Counted from the stretch's first letter, positions 19,289 through 28,142 are shown. The stretch: DNA of 61,416 nucleotides from Chlorobi bacterium Chlorobi_1 (GCA_900299075.1 OMIK01000100.1:1-61416); one strand, 5' to 3'. The notes: generated from the letters alone by a model not told the origin. Translations and numbers: made by a program.

Positions 19289-20511
19289 TCACGGTACAGG
19301 AGGCGCACGGGATCGTCGCTTCGGCACTCCCTGCCGCCCGGGCGGTCGAAACGGTGCCGCTGGAAGCAGTTGCCGGCAGGGTGCTGGCGGAAGAGGTCCG
19401 GGCCGGGTTTCCCATGCCCCGGTTCACCAATGCAGCCATGGACGGCTTCGCCGTCAGGTTCGACGACATCCGGGCGGCCGTTCCGGAGCAGCCGGCACGC
19501 CTGCCGGTCGCCATGGAACTTCCCGCAGGGGCCACGCAGGTGCCGGGGCTTCCGGCGGGCAGCTGCGCGAGGATCATGACCGGCGCACCGCTTCCGGAGG
19601 GTGCCGACACGGTGGTGGCGTTCGAGGAGACCAGCGGCTTCGGCTCCGGGACGGTCGAGTTCTACAAGCCGCCGAAACGGGGAGCCAACATCCGCCATGC
19701 CGGAGAAGAGGTAGACGCCGGCGAGGTGCTCGTCACGAAAGGCACCCGGGCCACCCCGGCCGTAACAGCCATACTGGCGACGTTCGGCTTCGCATCGACC
19801 CGGGTCTGCAGGCGCCCCAGGGTCACCGTGCTGACGGTCGGGGACGAACTCAGGATGCCCGGCGAAGCGGCCGGCCCCCTCGCCATCTACAACAGCAACC
19901 TCCCGATGCTCGAGGCCTGCGTCCGGGCCGTCGGCGCCGAGGTATCGGCAGCGCTGCAGCTTCCGGACGACCCGGGACGCATCGGGCAGGCGATACGCAA
20001 GGCGCTTGACGATTCGGACATCCTCGTCACGGCGGGAGGGATCTCGACGGGGCAGTACGACTACGTGCAGGCGGAGCTCACCGGCCTGGGAGTCTCCCAA
20101 CGCTTCTGGAAGGTCGCGCAGAAACCGGGCAAGCCGCTCTATTTCGGCACGGCACCCTCCGGCACCCTGGTCTTCTCGCTTCCGGGAAATCCGGTCGCTG
20201 CCTTCGTCTGTTTCCTGGAGTACTGCGCCCCCTCGCTCAACCGGATGCAGGGCGTCGAACCGCCGGCGAAGATCGGGGCGTTCCTCGAAACCCCCTTCCC
20301 GACCGACCGCAAGCGACACCGCTTCCTGTTCGGACGCCTTCGCGTCACCGAAGGCAGGCTGCTGTGCAGCGTCTCCACGAAAATCGAGTCGCACATGCTC
20401 ACCGCATCCGGAGGCGCCAACTGCATCGTCGAAGCCCCCGCGTCGGAGGAGCCGCTGGCCCCGGGAACCCTCGTCACCTGCAACCCGCTGCCCTGGGCAG
20501 GGGACATCTGA
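19285..20511 (+). CDS. moeA: Molybdopterin molybdenumtransferase
   Basis: Inserts molybdate into adenylylated molybdopterin, giving Mo-cofactor. The 408-residue MoeA has the domain order II-I-III-IV. Visible motifs are the N-terminal MPRFTNAAMDGFAVR, RIMTGAPLPEGADTVV, the MPT-binding domain with VLTVGDEL, IYNSN and GGISTGQYDYV, then PGKPLYFG and FSLPGNPVAAFVCFLE. The usual GG-[VI]-S-x-G-x-x-D is present. It overlaps the upstream moaCB fusion by four bases and precedes mobBA by 14 bases with an AAGGAGGAGG ribosome-binding site. Confidence 0.96.
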   Translation: MITVQEAHGIVASALPAARAVETVPLEAVAGRVLAEEVRAGFPMPRFTNAAMDGFAVRFDDIRAAVPEQPARLPVAMELPAGATQVPGLPAGSCARIMTGAPLPEGADTVVAFEETSGFGSGTVEFYKPPKRGANIRHAGEEVDAGEVLVTKGTRATPAVTAILATFGFASTRVCRRPRVTVLTVGDELRMPGEAAGPLAIYNSNLPMLEACVRAVGAEVSAALQLPDDPGRIGQAIRKALDDSDILVTAGGISTGQYDYVQAELTGLGVSQRFWKVAQKPGKPLYFGTAPSGTLVFSLPGNPVAAFVCFLEYCAPSLNRMQGVEPPAKIGAFLETPFPTDRKRHRFLFGRLRVTEGRLLCSVSTKIESHMLTASGGANCIVEAPASEEPLAPGTLVTCNPLPWAGDI

Positions 20512-20525
20512 AGGAGGAGGCCGAC

Positions 20526-21632
20526 ATGTTCCATCCCTTCGAACTCGCCTTCTGCGGCCTCTCAGGCTCGGGCAAGACCACCCTCCTCACCAGAGTGCTC
20601 CGGCACTTCAGGGATGCCGGGTACGAGCTGGGCTACTTCAAGCATGGCTGCCACCGCTTCGATATCGATCGCGAAGGCAAGGACTCGTACCTCGCCAGGG
20701 AGGCCGGGGCTGTGACGGTCATGATCTCCGACCCAGGGAAGGAGGCGATCATCTCGGGCGGCGGCACCCTGAGCCGGAACGGAGCGCTCCTCCACTGCGA
20801 CCTGCTCTTCATCGAGGGACTGAAGGAGCTGCCCACCCCGAAGGTACTCCTCGTCGATGCCGGGGAACAGATCCTGGCGCACCTCGAAAACGGGACGGTG
20901 CGCAACGTCGTCGCCCTCGTGCACCGGGGCGACGACAGCCGGCTCGGACGCTTCGGCCTGCCCACCTTCCACCGCGACGACCTCGCCGCCGTCACGGAGT
21001 TCATCGGCAGCCGTTTCAGGGCGCAGGCATCGGCCGTGCCGCTCTACGGCCTGGTGCTGGCCGGGGGCATAAGCGAACGCATGGGCACGGACAAGGCCCG
21101 GCTGAACTACGGCGGCAAGGAGCAGCTGGACGCGACCGCCGCGCTCCTTGCGGGACGGTGCGCACAGCTCTTCGTCTCGTGCCGTCGGGAGCAGGCCTGC
21201 GCCTATGAGGGGGCAGGCCTGCCGCTGGTCACGGACGACTATCTCGGCATGGGCCCGCTCGGGGGACTGCTTTCGGCCCAGCGGCGACATCCGGAAGCCG
21301 CCTGGCTGGTCGCCGCATGCGACTTCCCGTTCCTGGACGCCCCGACCATCGAGGGCCTCGTCGGGATACGCGACCCGTTGCGGTTCGCCACGGCCTACCG
21401 CCTCCCCGGCAGCGAGGTTCCGGAACCGCTCTGCACGATCTACGAGCCGAAAAGCCGGCAGCCCCTCCTCTTCGGACACGCCGGGGGCTGCGACTCGCTC
21501 TCCGCATTCCTCCGGCACTCGAGGATCGCTCTGGCCGGACCCGCAAACCCGGCCGCACTGCGAAACGTGAACGACCCTGACGCCATGCGTGCGGCGATGC
21601 ATGAACTCAATCCCGGAAACGCGAAATGCTGA
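20526..21632 (+). CDS. Fused MobB-MobA: Moco guanylyltransferase with GTPase adaptor
   Basis: A 368-residue fusion. Residues 1 to about 160 are MobB (P-loop GLSGSGKTTLL, YFKHGCHRFDID, LLFIEGLKELPTPK). Residues about 172-368 are MobA, with the nucleotidyltransferase signature LVLAGGISERMGTDKARLNY, GMGPLGGLLSA and the VAACDFPFL metal motif. MobA attaches GMP to Mo-molybdopterin to make the MGD form used by DMSO-reductase-family enzymes; MobB assists. MobA-MobB fusions usually have the order A-B; here MobB is first. The ATG at 20526 follows a strong Shine-Dalgarno, and the stop overlaps the moaA start by seven bases. Confidence 0.92.
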   Translation: MFHPFELAFCGLSGSGKTTLLTRVLRHFRDAGYELGYFKHGCHRFDIDREGKDSYLAREAGAVTVMISDPGKEAIISGGGTLSRNGALLHCDLLFIEGLKELPTPKVLLVDAGEQILAHLENGTVRNVVALVHRGDDSRLGRFGLPTFHRDDLAAVTEFIGSRFRAQASAVPLYGLVLAGGISERMGTDKARLNYGGKEQLDATAALLAGRCAQLFVSCRREQACAYEGAGLPLVTDDYLGMGPLGGLLSAQRRHPEAAWLVAACDFPFLDAPTIEGLVGIRDPLRFATAYRLPGSEVPEPLCTIYEPKSRQPLLFGHAGGCDSLSAFLRHSRIALAGPANPAALRNVNDPDAMRAAMHELNPGNAKC

Positions 21633-22636
21633 TGCAGGGCGAGGGACAGGGGGCGCCGGCCCCGATGACCGACAGCTTCGGCCGCATCGTGGACTATGTC
21701 CGGATCGCCCTGACCGAGGCGTGCAACCTCCGCTGCACCTATTGCCTCCGTGAGGGCGCGGGAGAGGATGCCCCATCGGGGGGGAAGCTCGACAAGGCGG
21801 AGCTGGAGACGATCATGAGGGTGCTCGGAGGAGTGGGGGTCCGCAAGATCCGCTTCACCGGAGGTGAACCGCTCCTCCGGAGGGAGCTGCCGGAACTGGT
21901 CGCCTTCGCCAAGCGGAGCGCCGGCATCCGGAACGTCAAGCTCACCACCAACGGAGTGCTCCTGGAGCGGCGGATCCGGGAGCTGCTCGATGCCGGGCTC
22001 GACGGCGTCAACCTGAGCCTCGACACCCTCGACGCCGGCCGCTTCAGCACGATCACGAGGCGGGAGGGCTTCGACAAGGTGCGCAGGGCCCTCGACCTGC
22101 TGCTCGGGATGCCGGAGTTCCCGGTCAAGCTGAACGTGCTGATGCTCAGGGGGATCAACCAGGATGAGCTCCCGGCTTTCGTCGAACTGACTCGGGAGTC
22201 GGGGATCACGGTCCGCTTCATGGAGCTCCAGCCTTTCGACGACCACCAGATCTGGCGGACCGGAAGGTTCATGGGAGCCGAGATGATCAGGGAGCACCTC
22301 ATGCGCGCATTCCCGGGCATCGAACCCGCGACCGGCACCGATACCGAGCATTACAGCTTCAGGGTACCCGGCTACCGGGGGTCGGTAGCCATCATCCCCG
22401 CCTATTCGAGGAACTTCTGCAGCAGCTGCTCGCGCCTCAGGATCACCGCCGACGGACGCCTCGTCAGCTGCCTCTACCGCGACGGAAGCATCCCGTTGCG
22501 CCCCCTGCTCGCCGGGGAATCGGCGGAAGCGGAACTCGCCCGGACCATCGCCGAAGCGGTGAGGCTGAAACCGCAGGACGGCCTCAAGAGCCGTGGTGGC
22601 AACTCGGTGCAGAGCATGTCGCAGATCGGGGGGTAG
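21626..22636 (+). CDS. moaA: GTP 3',8-cyclase
   Basis: Radical SAM enzyme that, with MoaC, converts GTP to cyclic pyranopterin monophosphate, the first step of Moco synthesis. The 336-residue protein has the N-terminal cluster CNLRCTYC (C33, C37, C40), FTGGEPLLR, LTTNG, SLDTLDAGRF and FMELQPF. The C-terminal 4Fe-4S motif is NFCSSC...C, and the tail ends in the catalytically important Gly-Gly. An internal ATG at codon 14 is an alternative start. It is the last gene of the operon and its stop codon is four bases from that of the convergent hydrolase gene. moaD and moaE are not in the window. Confidence 0.95.
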   Translation: MLMQGEGQGAPAPMTDSFGRIVDYVRIALTEACNLRCTYCLREGAGEDAPSGGKLDKAELETIMRVLGGVGVRKIRFTGGEPLLRRELPELVAFAKRSAGIRNVKLTTNGVLLERRIRELLDAGLDGVNLSLDTLDAGRFSTITRREGFDKVRRALDLLLGMPEFPVKLNVLMLRGINQDELPAFVELTRESGITVRFMELQPFDDHQIWRTGRFMGAEMIREHLMRAFPGIEPATGTDTEHYSFRVPGYRGSVAIIPAYSRNFCSSCSRLRITADGRLVSCLYRDGSIPLRPLLAGESAEAELARTIAEAVRLKPQDGLKSRGGNSVQSMSQIGG

Positions 22637-22640
22637 CAGC

Positions 22641-23543
22641 TCAGGCCTGGGGGCATGCCTCGCGAATCAGCCGGTTGACTACTTCGGGTGCCTCGAGTGC
22701 CGAACAGTGCGCCGTATCGGCTATCTCGAAGAAACGGCCATGGCGGAACCGGGCGGCGGCGGCTTTCAGTTCGTCGACCCCCACATTGCCGTCGTCGCTC
22801 CCGGCAACGACAACCACCGGCACCTCGATTCGTGAAAGGTTCGGCATCTCGCTCTCCCGGTCGAGGAGCACCGTCCTGGCCACCGAAGCCATGTCCGAAG
22901 CGTTGACGTAAGCCAGACGGGAGGCGAACTCGTCGATCATGACGCGCTTTCCGTCCTGCGAAGCCCGGGAAAAAAAGGAGGCGGCGACCCCTTTGGCAAA
23001 AACGGAGCAGTTCCCGACGAACCTGGCACCAAGGACGATCATCCTAGCGGCAGCAAACGGGGCGGTGGGTTGCTTGTCGAACGGCGTGTTCAGCGCAAGG
23101 AGCGTCGTCAACCTTTCGGGATGCGAACAGGCCAGCCTGGTACCGACCAGCCCGCCCCATGAGGTCCCCACGAATGCCGCCCTGTCGATACGCCATCGGT
23201 CCATGACCTGTGCAACCGCTTCGGCATGCTCCGCTATCGTCGCCCCCGGCGCCTGCGGGCCGCTGCGTCCATGGCCGGGCCCGTCGATGAAGAGCATCTG
23301 GTACTCGTCCTGCAGGGCGGCGGCCTGCTGGCGGTACATCGTATGGTCCGAAAAAACCGAGGGCCAGAAAACAAGACTCTTATCCCCCCTTCCGACCCCA
23401 TAGACCGCGAGCCTTCCGGCAGCGGTCTCCAGCAGCATCGGCTTCCCGAACAGTTCGTCTTCAGGTTCAGGGTGCTCGCGACGACAGGAGAAGTACCCTG
23501 CCGCCAGCGGCAACGCCATAACAGAAATCAGCTCAAGCATCAT
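22641..23543 (-). CDS. Alpha/beta hydrolase
   Basis: A 300-residue alpha/beta-hydrolase-fold protein. It has a hydrophobic N-terminus (about 1-20), an oxyanion region, MLFIDGPGHGRSG, the nucleophile elbow GTSWGG (S128), a late Asp in VVVVAGSDDGNVG and His in DTAHCSALE. The cap resembles those of lactonases and other small-molecule esterases, but the substrate is unknown. A Crp/Fnr-type dyad lies about 160 bases upstream, overlapping the end of the MOSC gene, so it may share control with the accessory region to its right. Confidence 0.8.
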   Translation of the reverse strand: MMLELISVMALPLAAGYFSCRREHPEPEDELFGKPMLLETAAGRLAVYGVGRGDKSLVFWPSVFSDHTMYRQQAAALQDEYQMLFIDGPGHGRSGPQAPGATIAEHAEAVAQVMDRWRIDRAAFVGTSWGGLVGTRLACSHPERLTTLLALNTPFDKQPTAPFAAARMIVLGARFVGNCSVFAKGVAASFFSRASQDGKRVMIDEFASRLAYVNASDMASVARTVLLDRESEMPNLSRIEVPVVVVAGSDDGNVGVDELKAAAARFRHGRFFEIADTAHCSALEAPEVVNRLIREACPQA

Positions 23544-23701
23544 GCCCTCCGTCTGGTATTGAGTTGTACCGGGCGCTCATGGCAGCTCATCGATCGGGAA
23601 AACGCCCAGCATGCGGCAGGCAGGCAACCTCGATGCGCAGCGACAAGCGCAGGCGCTTATGACTAACGGATAAAGATAAGCAGCCGGATGGGGCGGGATA
23701 T

Positions 23702-23713
23702 TGATATACGTCA
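23702..23713. promoter_or_regulatory. Crp/Fnr-type dyad upstream of the alpha/beta hydrolase
   Basis: TGAT-ATAC-GTCA within TTGATATACGTCAC. One base from the perfect TGAC-N4-GTCA dyads at 27154 and 32021. It overlaps the MOSC stop codon and lies upstream of the next minus-strand gene. Confidence 0.5.
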
Positions 23714-24181
23714 CATAATGGGTCGGAGATCGACCCTCGCTTGGCACGGCAGCAGCTCGATCGCACTCCCGGGAAGCACCTCGCCGCCCTGGAGCACGCG
23801 GCAGAAGATGCCTTCTCGCGGCATGATGCAGTCCCCGGTGGCGGTCTTGATGGGGCAGCCCCCGTTATGGCAGGCCTTGCCGATCTGGGTTACCTCGAGC
23901 ATTGCGGACTCGCCTACCCGAAGGAGATCGCCAACGGACAACCCAAGCAGTTCGATACCCCGGGTGACCAGGTTCTCGCCGAACACACCGAAACCGATTG
24001 CCGGCATTTTTTCGCGCACCATATCGATGCTCTCACCGGCCAGGAGGGAGACCTGCCGATGCCAGACGCCAGCATGGGCATCCCCATCGATCCCCCATTC
24101 GGCCTTGAGGAGCGCAGATGCTACGGGGTTCTTGACGGCCCCCTTTTCGGCACTGGTGCAGACGGCCTCGATACTTCCCAT
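23711..24181 (-). CDS. MOSC-domain protein
   Basis: A 156-residue stand-alone MOSC domain (Moco sulfurase C-terminal type): WGIDGDAHAG near residue 30, VSLLAGESID, FGENLVTRGIEL, LEVTQIGKACHNGGCPI with conserved Cys, and a C-terminal MPREGIFCRVLQGG. MOSC domains act in sulfur or Moco transfer; small bacterial forms are poorly characterised. It is one kilobase from the end of the Moco operon, which supports a Moco link. An upstream in-frame Met was not preferred because MGSIEAVCTS is the usual N-terminus. Confidence 0.88.
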   Translation of the reverse strand: MGSIEAVCTSAEKGAVKNPVASALLKAEWGIDGDAHAGVWHRQVSLLAGESIDMVREKMPAIGFGVFGENLVTRGIELLGLSVGDLLRVGESAMLEVTQIGKACHNGGCPIKTATGDCIMPREGIFCRVLQGGEVLPGSAIELLPCQARVDLRPIM

Positions 24182-24283
24182 GTTGTTGTGAAGAAACGTT
24201 TCGGAATGTCCATGACCTGCATCCGCAAGATACGCATTGCATGACGTATTCAGTCAGGCGCCGGTGCCGGAATAATCGGGAGG

Positions 24284-24976
24284 CTAGATATCGATGAACT
24301 GCCTGACGATCGATTTGATTTCGAACTCGTAGAGTGCGTCCGCATGACCGTCAGGTTGCGGAAGATAGCTGGAGATCTCGAGCGAGACCATGCCATGGAG
24401 GCGGCTCCTGATCACCATTGCCAGGGTATGGACCAGGAGGTCCTCACTCGACATGGCGGAGACACCCCAGAAATAGCCCTCGAAGGCCGACGGTTCGAGA
24501 AACGGCATGGTATCGACATTCAGGAGCTTTGCTGTCCGGAGTTCCCTGATGACCCCTACCAGCGCGCTGATCGAACGCATCATGAAGGGACGCAGGGTAT
24601 CGAGCGGGGGGTGGCAACCAGGCACGGGAGGGCCGAAAAGGAGGACATATCTTTCCGGATAGCGGATGGCCCATTCGCGGTAGGCCATTCCGGTCGCCAT
24701 GAAACGCTGCAGGAACTGGCCGACCCCGGGAAAGGAGTCCCTCGCGGTAATCTGGTAGTCGCCGAAAGAGGAGTACGCATCGACCAGCAAGGCCGTGACC
24801 AGGTCGTTGAGCATCGGAAAATAGAGGCGTACCCCATCTTCCGCCAGGCTCAGCTCACTGGCTATCCCGTCGATGGATAGCGACGGAACCCCCCTGGCTG
24901 CGATCTGCCGCCACGCCGCATCCTTGACTTGCTGCTGGAGGCTTGGGTACTGGGTGTATTGCGGTTGTCTGATCAT
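24284..24976 (-). CDS. TetR-family regulator A (paralog of the one at 28144)
   Basis: About 230 residues. The N-terminal HTH (residues about 12-60) is followed by a ligand domain of the TetR_C_13 (WHG) type: VTALLVDAYSSFGDYQ, AYREWAIRYPERYVLLFG, and HTLAMVIRSRLHGMVSLE. It is clearly paralogous to the TetR B protein. Its recognition helix LAEDGVRLYFPM departs from the usual form seen in TetR B (SAPAIYNYFPDRD), so its DNA specificity may differ. An alternative Met ten codons upstream would place the start against the operator; the ATG at 24976 is chosen. An 18-bp imperfect dyad lies 34 bases upstream. Confidence 0.87.
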   Translation of the reverse strand: MIRQPQYTQYPSLQQQVKDAAWRQIAARGVPSLSIDGIASELSLAEDGVRLYFPMLNDLVTALLVDAYSSFGDYQITARDSFPGVGQFLQRFMATGMAYREWAIRYPERYVLLFGPPVPGCHPPLDTLRPFMMRSISALVGVIRELRTAKLLNVDTMPFLEPSAFEGYFWGVSAMSSEDLLVHTLAMVIRSRLHGMVSLEISSYLPQPDGHADALYEFEIKSIVRQFIDI

Positions 24977-25009
24977 AGCAAACCTGACATTGGATCCTCT
25001 TTCCACGCA

Positions 25010-25027
25010 CTACATAAATATACGTAG
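25010..25027. promoter_or_regulatory. Probable operator of TetR A
   Basis: CTACATAAATATACGTAG is an imperfect 18-bp palindrome (CTAC-R-TA...TA-Y-GTAG) in an AT-rich promoter region directly upstream of TetR A. Autoregulation is inferred. Confidence 0.5.
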
Positions 25028-25107
25028 AAAATAAATTTCACTCAAATATTACCAGAAATATACACAAAAAATCATATACACAGATCATCAAGACGAGCGG
25101 GACGGGG

Positions 25108-25551
25108 CTATCGTAACCGGATCTCCTGTGACAGCTCCGGACAGTCGAGGACGAACATGGAGTCCTCGAAGGATGGTGGGCCGAACCTCGATTTCGGATT
25201 GTTCAAGGCCCCTCCCCCCTCCCTCGGGATCCCCAGGAAGTTCGTATCCAGTTTGCCGTTCCGGTTCTCGTCATGCATGACCGAGATAGCATAGGTGCCA
25301 TAAGGGATCCGTTCGAAAACATAGGTGTGCGACTCCCCTTCTGCCGAAATCACGGCTTTTGAACTTGCGAGCCCTGGTTTGCCGGGAAATCCTGTCCTGG
25401 AGTTGAAGAGGGAGATCCTGAGGTCGCCGGTGTTGCCCTTGAGGCCAGAGATGGCGATCCGGATGCGCCCGAATCCCGATTCAGGCTCCTGACCCCTGAG
25501 GGCCGATGTGCCCAAGCCCATCGCCACGGCAAGAAGCAAGGTGGTTCTCAT
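25108..25551 (-). CDS. DUF2141 secreted protein A
   Basis: A 147-residue exported protein. A signal peptide covers about residues 1-20 (MRTTLLLAVAMGLGTSALRG). The DUF2141 beta-domain follows: IRIAISGLKGNTGDLRISLF, TGFPGK, YVFERIPYGTYAISVMHDEN, RNGKLDTNFLGIPREG and FGPPSFEDS. The family is periplasmic with no known function; the D/N-rich loop could bind a cation. It is 13 bases downstream of the CrtI-like gene and surely co-transcribed. A second, frameshifted DUF2141 gene sits at 31397. Confidence 0.88.
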   Translation of the reverse strand: MRTTLLLAVAMGLGTSALRGQEPESGFGRIRIAISGLKGNTGDLRISLFNSRTGFPGKPGLASSKAVISAEGESHTYVFERIPYGTYAISVMHDENRNGKLDTNFLGIPREGGGALNNPKSRFGPPSFEDSMFVLDCPELSQEIRLR

Positions 25552-25564
25552 GGCTTTCCCTGCA

Positions 25565-27076
25565 CTAACGCTTTGAGGAGATCAGCTCACCGGCACAGGA
25601 CCAGCCACCGAGGATCGCCCCGGTGAACCCGCCACCGGGCGTGCTCCATGCCGAAGCGAAATAGAGGCCAGGCACGGGAGAGCGGTGAGGCGGCCGGCTC
25701 ATTGCCGACGGTGACGGGATCTGGGCATATCCGGTAGCAACTCCCCCGGGATTCCCCGTGAAGCGCCGGACCGCCCTGGAGGTACCCAGTTCCAGATATT
25801 CGATCTCTCCGCTTATTCCCGGCATGAACCTCTCGAGACGCCCGACAAGCGTTCGTGCCACCTCATCCTTCTTCCGCCGGTAAGCATCGTCGTCGAGGCC
25901 ATCCCACTCCTCGATGTAGTCGACGGTCGTGATCACACCGAAACTCTTTCCCTCGGCCCCGAGCCCCGAATCGATGCGGCTGTAATCGACGAAAGCGAAA
26001 CCCCGCTTGTCGAAACCTGCTCGATGCGCGCGTGCACTCCCTTTAAGGCTGCTGTCGCCATCTCCCATGAAAAAGGTGGAGTAGGCCCGGTTTCCCAACG
26101 ACGAGATATCCCGCTTGAAGCCGATGTAGACCGACATCCAGGCGATGCCCGGCTTCAGGCCGGCAACCCGGCGCTCGAGGATCCCCCGCTCCGGTTCCGG
26201 CAGCATCCCGACAACTAGCGGCACGGCAGCATTGGCAATCACCGTCCGTGACCTCAGCTCATGCTCGCCTCCGGCACCATGCTTCAGGTAAGCGACCCCT
26301 GCGGCACGCCCCCCCTCGATCAGTATCCTCGTCGCCCGTGTGTTCAACATGACCTTGCCGCCATGCGACTCGATGAACGCGGCAAGATGGTCGGACAGCC
26401 GCTGTGAACCGCCCCTGATGAAGTGTCCGCCTCCCCGGTAATAGCTCGACTGGGCCATGCTGAAATAGAGCAGCGAGAGTTCATACGGATCGTCATGGTA
26501 ATAGGGATAGTTCGCCAGGATGGCGATCTTCAGCTCTTCGTCGCTGATGATGCTGTCGACGAATTCTCCGACCGTCCTGTTGTTGAGGGATGCAAGCTTG
26601 GGATACAGCAATGGAAAGAGCGGATAGAGCAACATCATGACGGCCCGGTTGCCGGGCAGCCGCTCTACCTCGTCCCTGAGGCCGTGGATAGTCGAAAAGA
26701 ATTTCCTTATCCCCTGCTCTTCGGACGGAAATGCCCTGGAGAACAGCTCGATCGCCGCATCAGTCTCATCCGGAACCACCAGGTCGGTTTTGGAGGTGAT
26801 CACGCGGTAGAACTCGGGAAGCCGGATGAATTCGAGTTGGTCGAACACCTCCAGCTCCCTGAAGATCTTGCTTTTCAGATCCGACGGATCAAGGCCGTCC
26901 ATTTCGTGCAGGCCCGCCTCGACCAGGAACCCCTTGCGCCGGAAGGTTGTGGCGCAACCCCCGGGGACCGAATGCTGTTCGAGGAGCAGCACCCGTTTCC
27001 CCGCTTTCGCGAGCCTCGCACCCGCAGTCAGGCCGCCGAGCCCGCCGCCGATGATGATGATATCCGTGTTGTCCAT
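25565..27076 (-). CDS. CrtI-like FAD-dependent desaturase/isomerase
   Basis: A 503-residue phytoene-desaturase-like flavoprotein. It has an N-terminal dinucleotide fold IIIIGGGLGGLTAGARLAKAG, LLEQHSVPGGCATTF, a central YYRGGGHFIRGGSQRLSDHL segment and the C-terminal PVPGLYFASAWSTPGGGFTGAILGG FAD motif. The family includes carotenoid desaturases, CRTISO-type isomerases and retinol saturase. Green sulfur bacteria make their carotenoids with CrtP/CrtQ/CrtH-type enzymes, so this extra member may act on another lipid. A perfect TGAC-N4-GTCA dyad lies 78 bases before the start. DUF2141 A follows at 13 bases. Confidence 0.83.
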   Translation of the reverse strand: MDNTDIIIIGGGLGGLTAGARLAKAGKRVLLLEQHSVPGGCATTFRRKGFLVEAGLHEMDGLDPSDLKSKIFRELEVFDQLEFIRLPEFYRVITSKTDLVVPDETDAAIELFSRAFPSEEQGIRKFFSTIHGLRDEVERLPGNRAVMMLLYPLFPLLYPKLASLNNRTVGEFVDSIISDEELKIAILANYPYYHDDPYELSLLYFSMAQSSYYRGGGHFIRGGSQRLSDHLAAFIESHGGKVMLNTRATRILIEGGRAAGVAYLKHGAGGEHELRSRTVIANAAVPLVVGMLPEPERGILERRVAGLKPGIAWMSVYIGFKRDISSLGNRAYSTFFMGDGDSSLKGSARAHRAGFDKRGFAFVDYSRIDSGLGAEGKSFGVITTVDYIEEWDGLDDDAYRRKKDEVARTLVGRLERFMPGISGEIEYLELGTSRAVRRFTGNPGGVATGYAQIPSPSAMSRPPHRSPVPGLYFASAWSTPGGGFTGAILGGWSCAGELISSKR

Positions 27077-27153
27077 GGGGGAATGTCTCCATTCGTGATT
27101 GAATCCGTAACGTCACTCCCACACAAACTACGCCCATCCCGGCCGGATACGAT

Positions 27154-27165
27154 TGACCGATGTCA
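27154..27165. promoter_or_regulatory. Perfect Crp/Fnr-type dyad upstream of the CrtI-like gene
   Basis: TGAC-CGAT-GTCA inside GATTGACCGATGTCACAATC. The outer GATTG and CAATC also pair. It lies just after the Crp/Fnr A stop codon and 78 bases before the CrtI-like start. Confidence 0.65.
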
Positions 27166-27171
27166 CAATCT

Positions 27172-27756
27172 TCAACCTTTGCTGAGACGCTGCCGGATAC
27201 GGCTGAGGCTTTCACGCTCCATGCCGAGATAGGAGGCGAGGTGGTAAAGGGGGACCCGGTCGAAAATCCGCGGATTCTCGTGCATGAGCGCGCGATATCG
27301 ATCCATGCCGTCCATGAAGAGGAACTTCTCCAGGCGTTCGGCGAAGATGCCGGCAAACCGCTGGGCCATCAGGCGGCCGAAGCGCTCCCAGTTCTTCGAG
27401 CGCCCGTATGCCTCCTGCAGGATCTCGTAATCGAAACTGACTATCCTGGAGTTCTCGAGCGCCTGGATCGAATATCGTGCCGGCAGCTGGTGGAGGAAGC
27501 TGCCGTAGTCCGCCATGAATTCGTTTTCGGTAAAAAAATGGAGGTTGGCCTCCTTGACGTCGGCAAGGCAGTACAACCTGAACACCCCGGAAACAATGAA
27601 TGAAAGCTCGCGGCAACAGCTTCCAGCGAGCAACAGGTGCTCATCCTTCCCGACCATCTTCTCGATGAGCCAGGGCCTGAAGAACTCGATATCCTCGGCA
27701 GTGAGAAACGGATGATGCTTCTCCAGCCAGAATTTCAATGCCAGCATGCCGGTCAT
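27172..27756 (-). CDS. Crp/Fnr-family regulator A
   Basis: About 194 residues. An N-terminal cyclic-nucleotide-binding-type beta-roll (about 15-120; GSCCRELSFIVSGVFRLYCL, NSRIVSFDYEIL) is followed by a shortened C-terminal helical region ending in VPLYHLASYLGMERESLSRIRQRLS, a helix-turn-helix of the Bacteroidota/Chlorobi Crp type. No N-terminal Cys cluster as in FNR is present, so the effector is unknown. The ATG at 27756 overlaps the TfoX-like stop (ATGA) and is preferred to 27771. It is the last gene of a TetR-TfoX-Crp operon, with a dyad for a Crp-type protein just after its stop. Confidence 0.87.
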   Translation of the reverse strand: MTGMLALKFWLEKHHPFLTAEDIEFFRPWLIEKMVGKDEHLLLAGSCCRELSFIVSGVFRLYCLADVKEANLHFFTENEFMADYGSFLHQLPARYSIQALENSRIVSFDYEILQEAYGRSKNWERFGRLMAQRFAGIFAERLEKFLFMDGMDRYRALMHENPRIFDRVPLYHLASYLGMERESLSRIRQRLSKG

Positions 27757-28142
27757 GATACAGCAGGACAAGTGGTCGTTTTATCAAAGGAATTTGCACC
27801 CGAAGAGCGACGGACCGCATACTCGTAAGCTGCCACGCCGACGGCGGCGGATGCGCCGAAAGCGGCAATCGACACCTGCACCCACTCCGGCATCACGAAT
27901 TTACCGCCGAAAGGGGTGAAGGGGTCGACCCCGGGTTCAAGCAAGCTGCATGCGGCGACAGGGAACTCCAACCTGAATGCCGCAACATCCTCATACAGGC
28001 AGGCGAAGATAGTGCCGTTGCACGACCATGCCGGATAACCGAACAGGTTGACGGAAACAACACCACTCATCGATGACAGCAGCCCGTCCATGAGCTGCCT
28101 CAGCGTATCATTGGAACGCGGGGTAAACATGGCTTCCTCCAC
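27753..28142 (-). CDS. TfoX N-terminal-domain-like protein
   Basis: A 129-residue protein of which about residues 5-85 resemble a TfoX_N domain (VSVNLFGYPAWSCNGTIFACLYEDVAAFRL, then PFTPFGGKFVMPEWVQV). A hydrophobic Ala/Val segment follows (about 87-107). These small proteins are widespread and uncharacterised; competence regulation is not implied. It starts one base after the TetR B stop and overlaps the Crp/Fnr A start by four bases, so the three form one operon. An internal ATG at codon 5 is an alternative start. Confidence 0.7.
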   Translation of the reverse strand: MEEAMFTPRSNDTLRQLMDGLLSSMSGVVSVNLFGYPAWSCNGTIFACLYEDVAAFRLEFPVAACSLLEPGVDPFTPFGGKFVMPEWVQVSIAAFGASAAVGVAAYEYAVRRSSGANSFDKTTTCPAVS

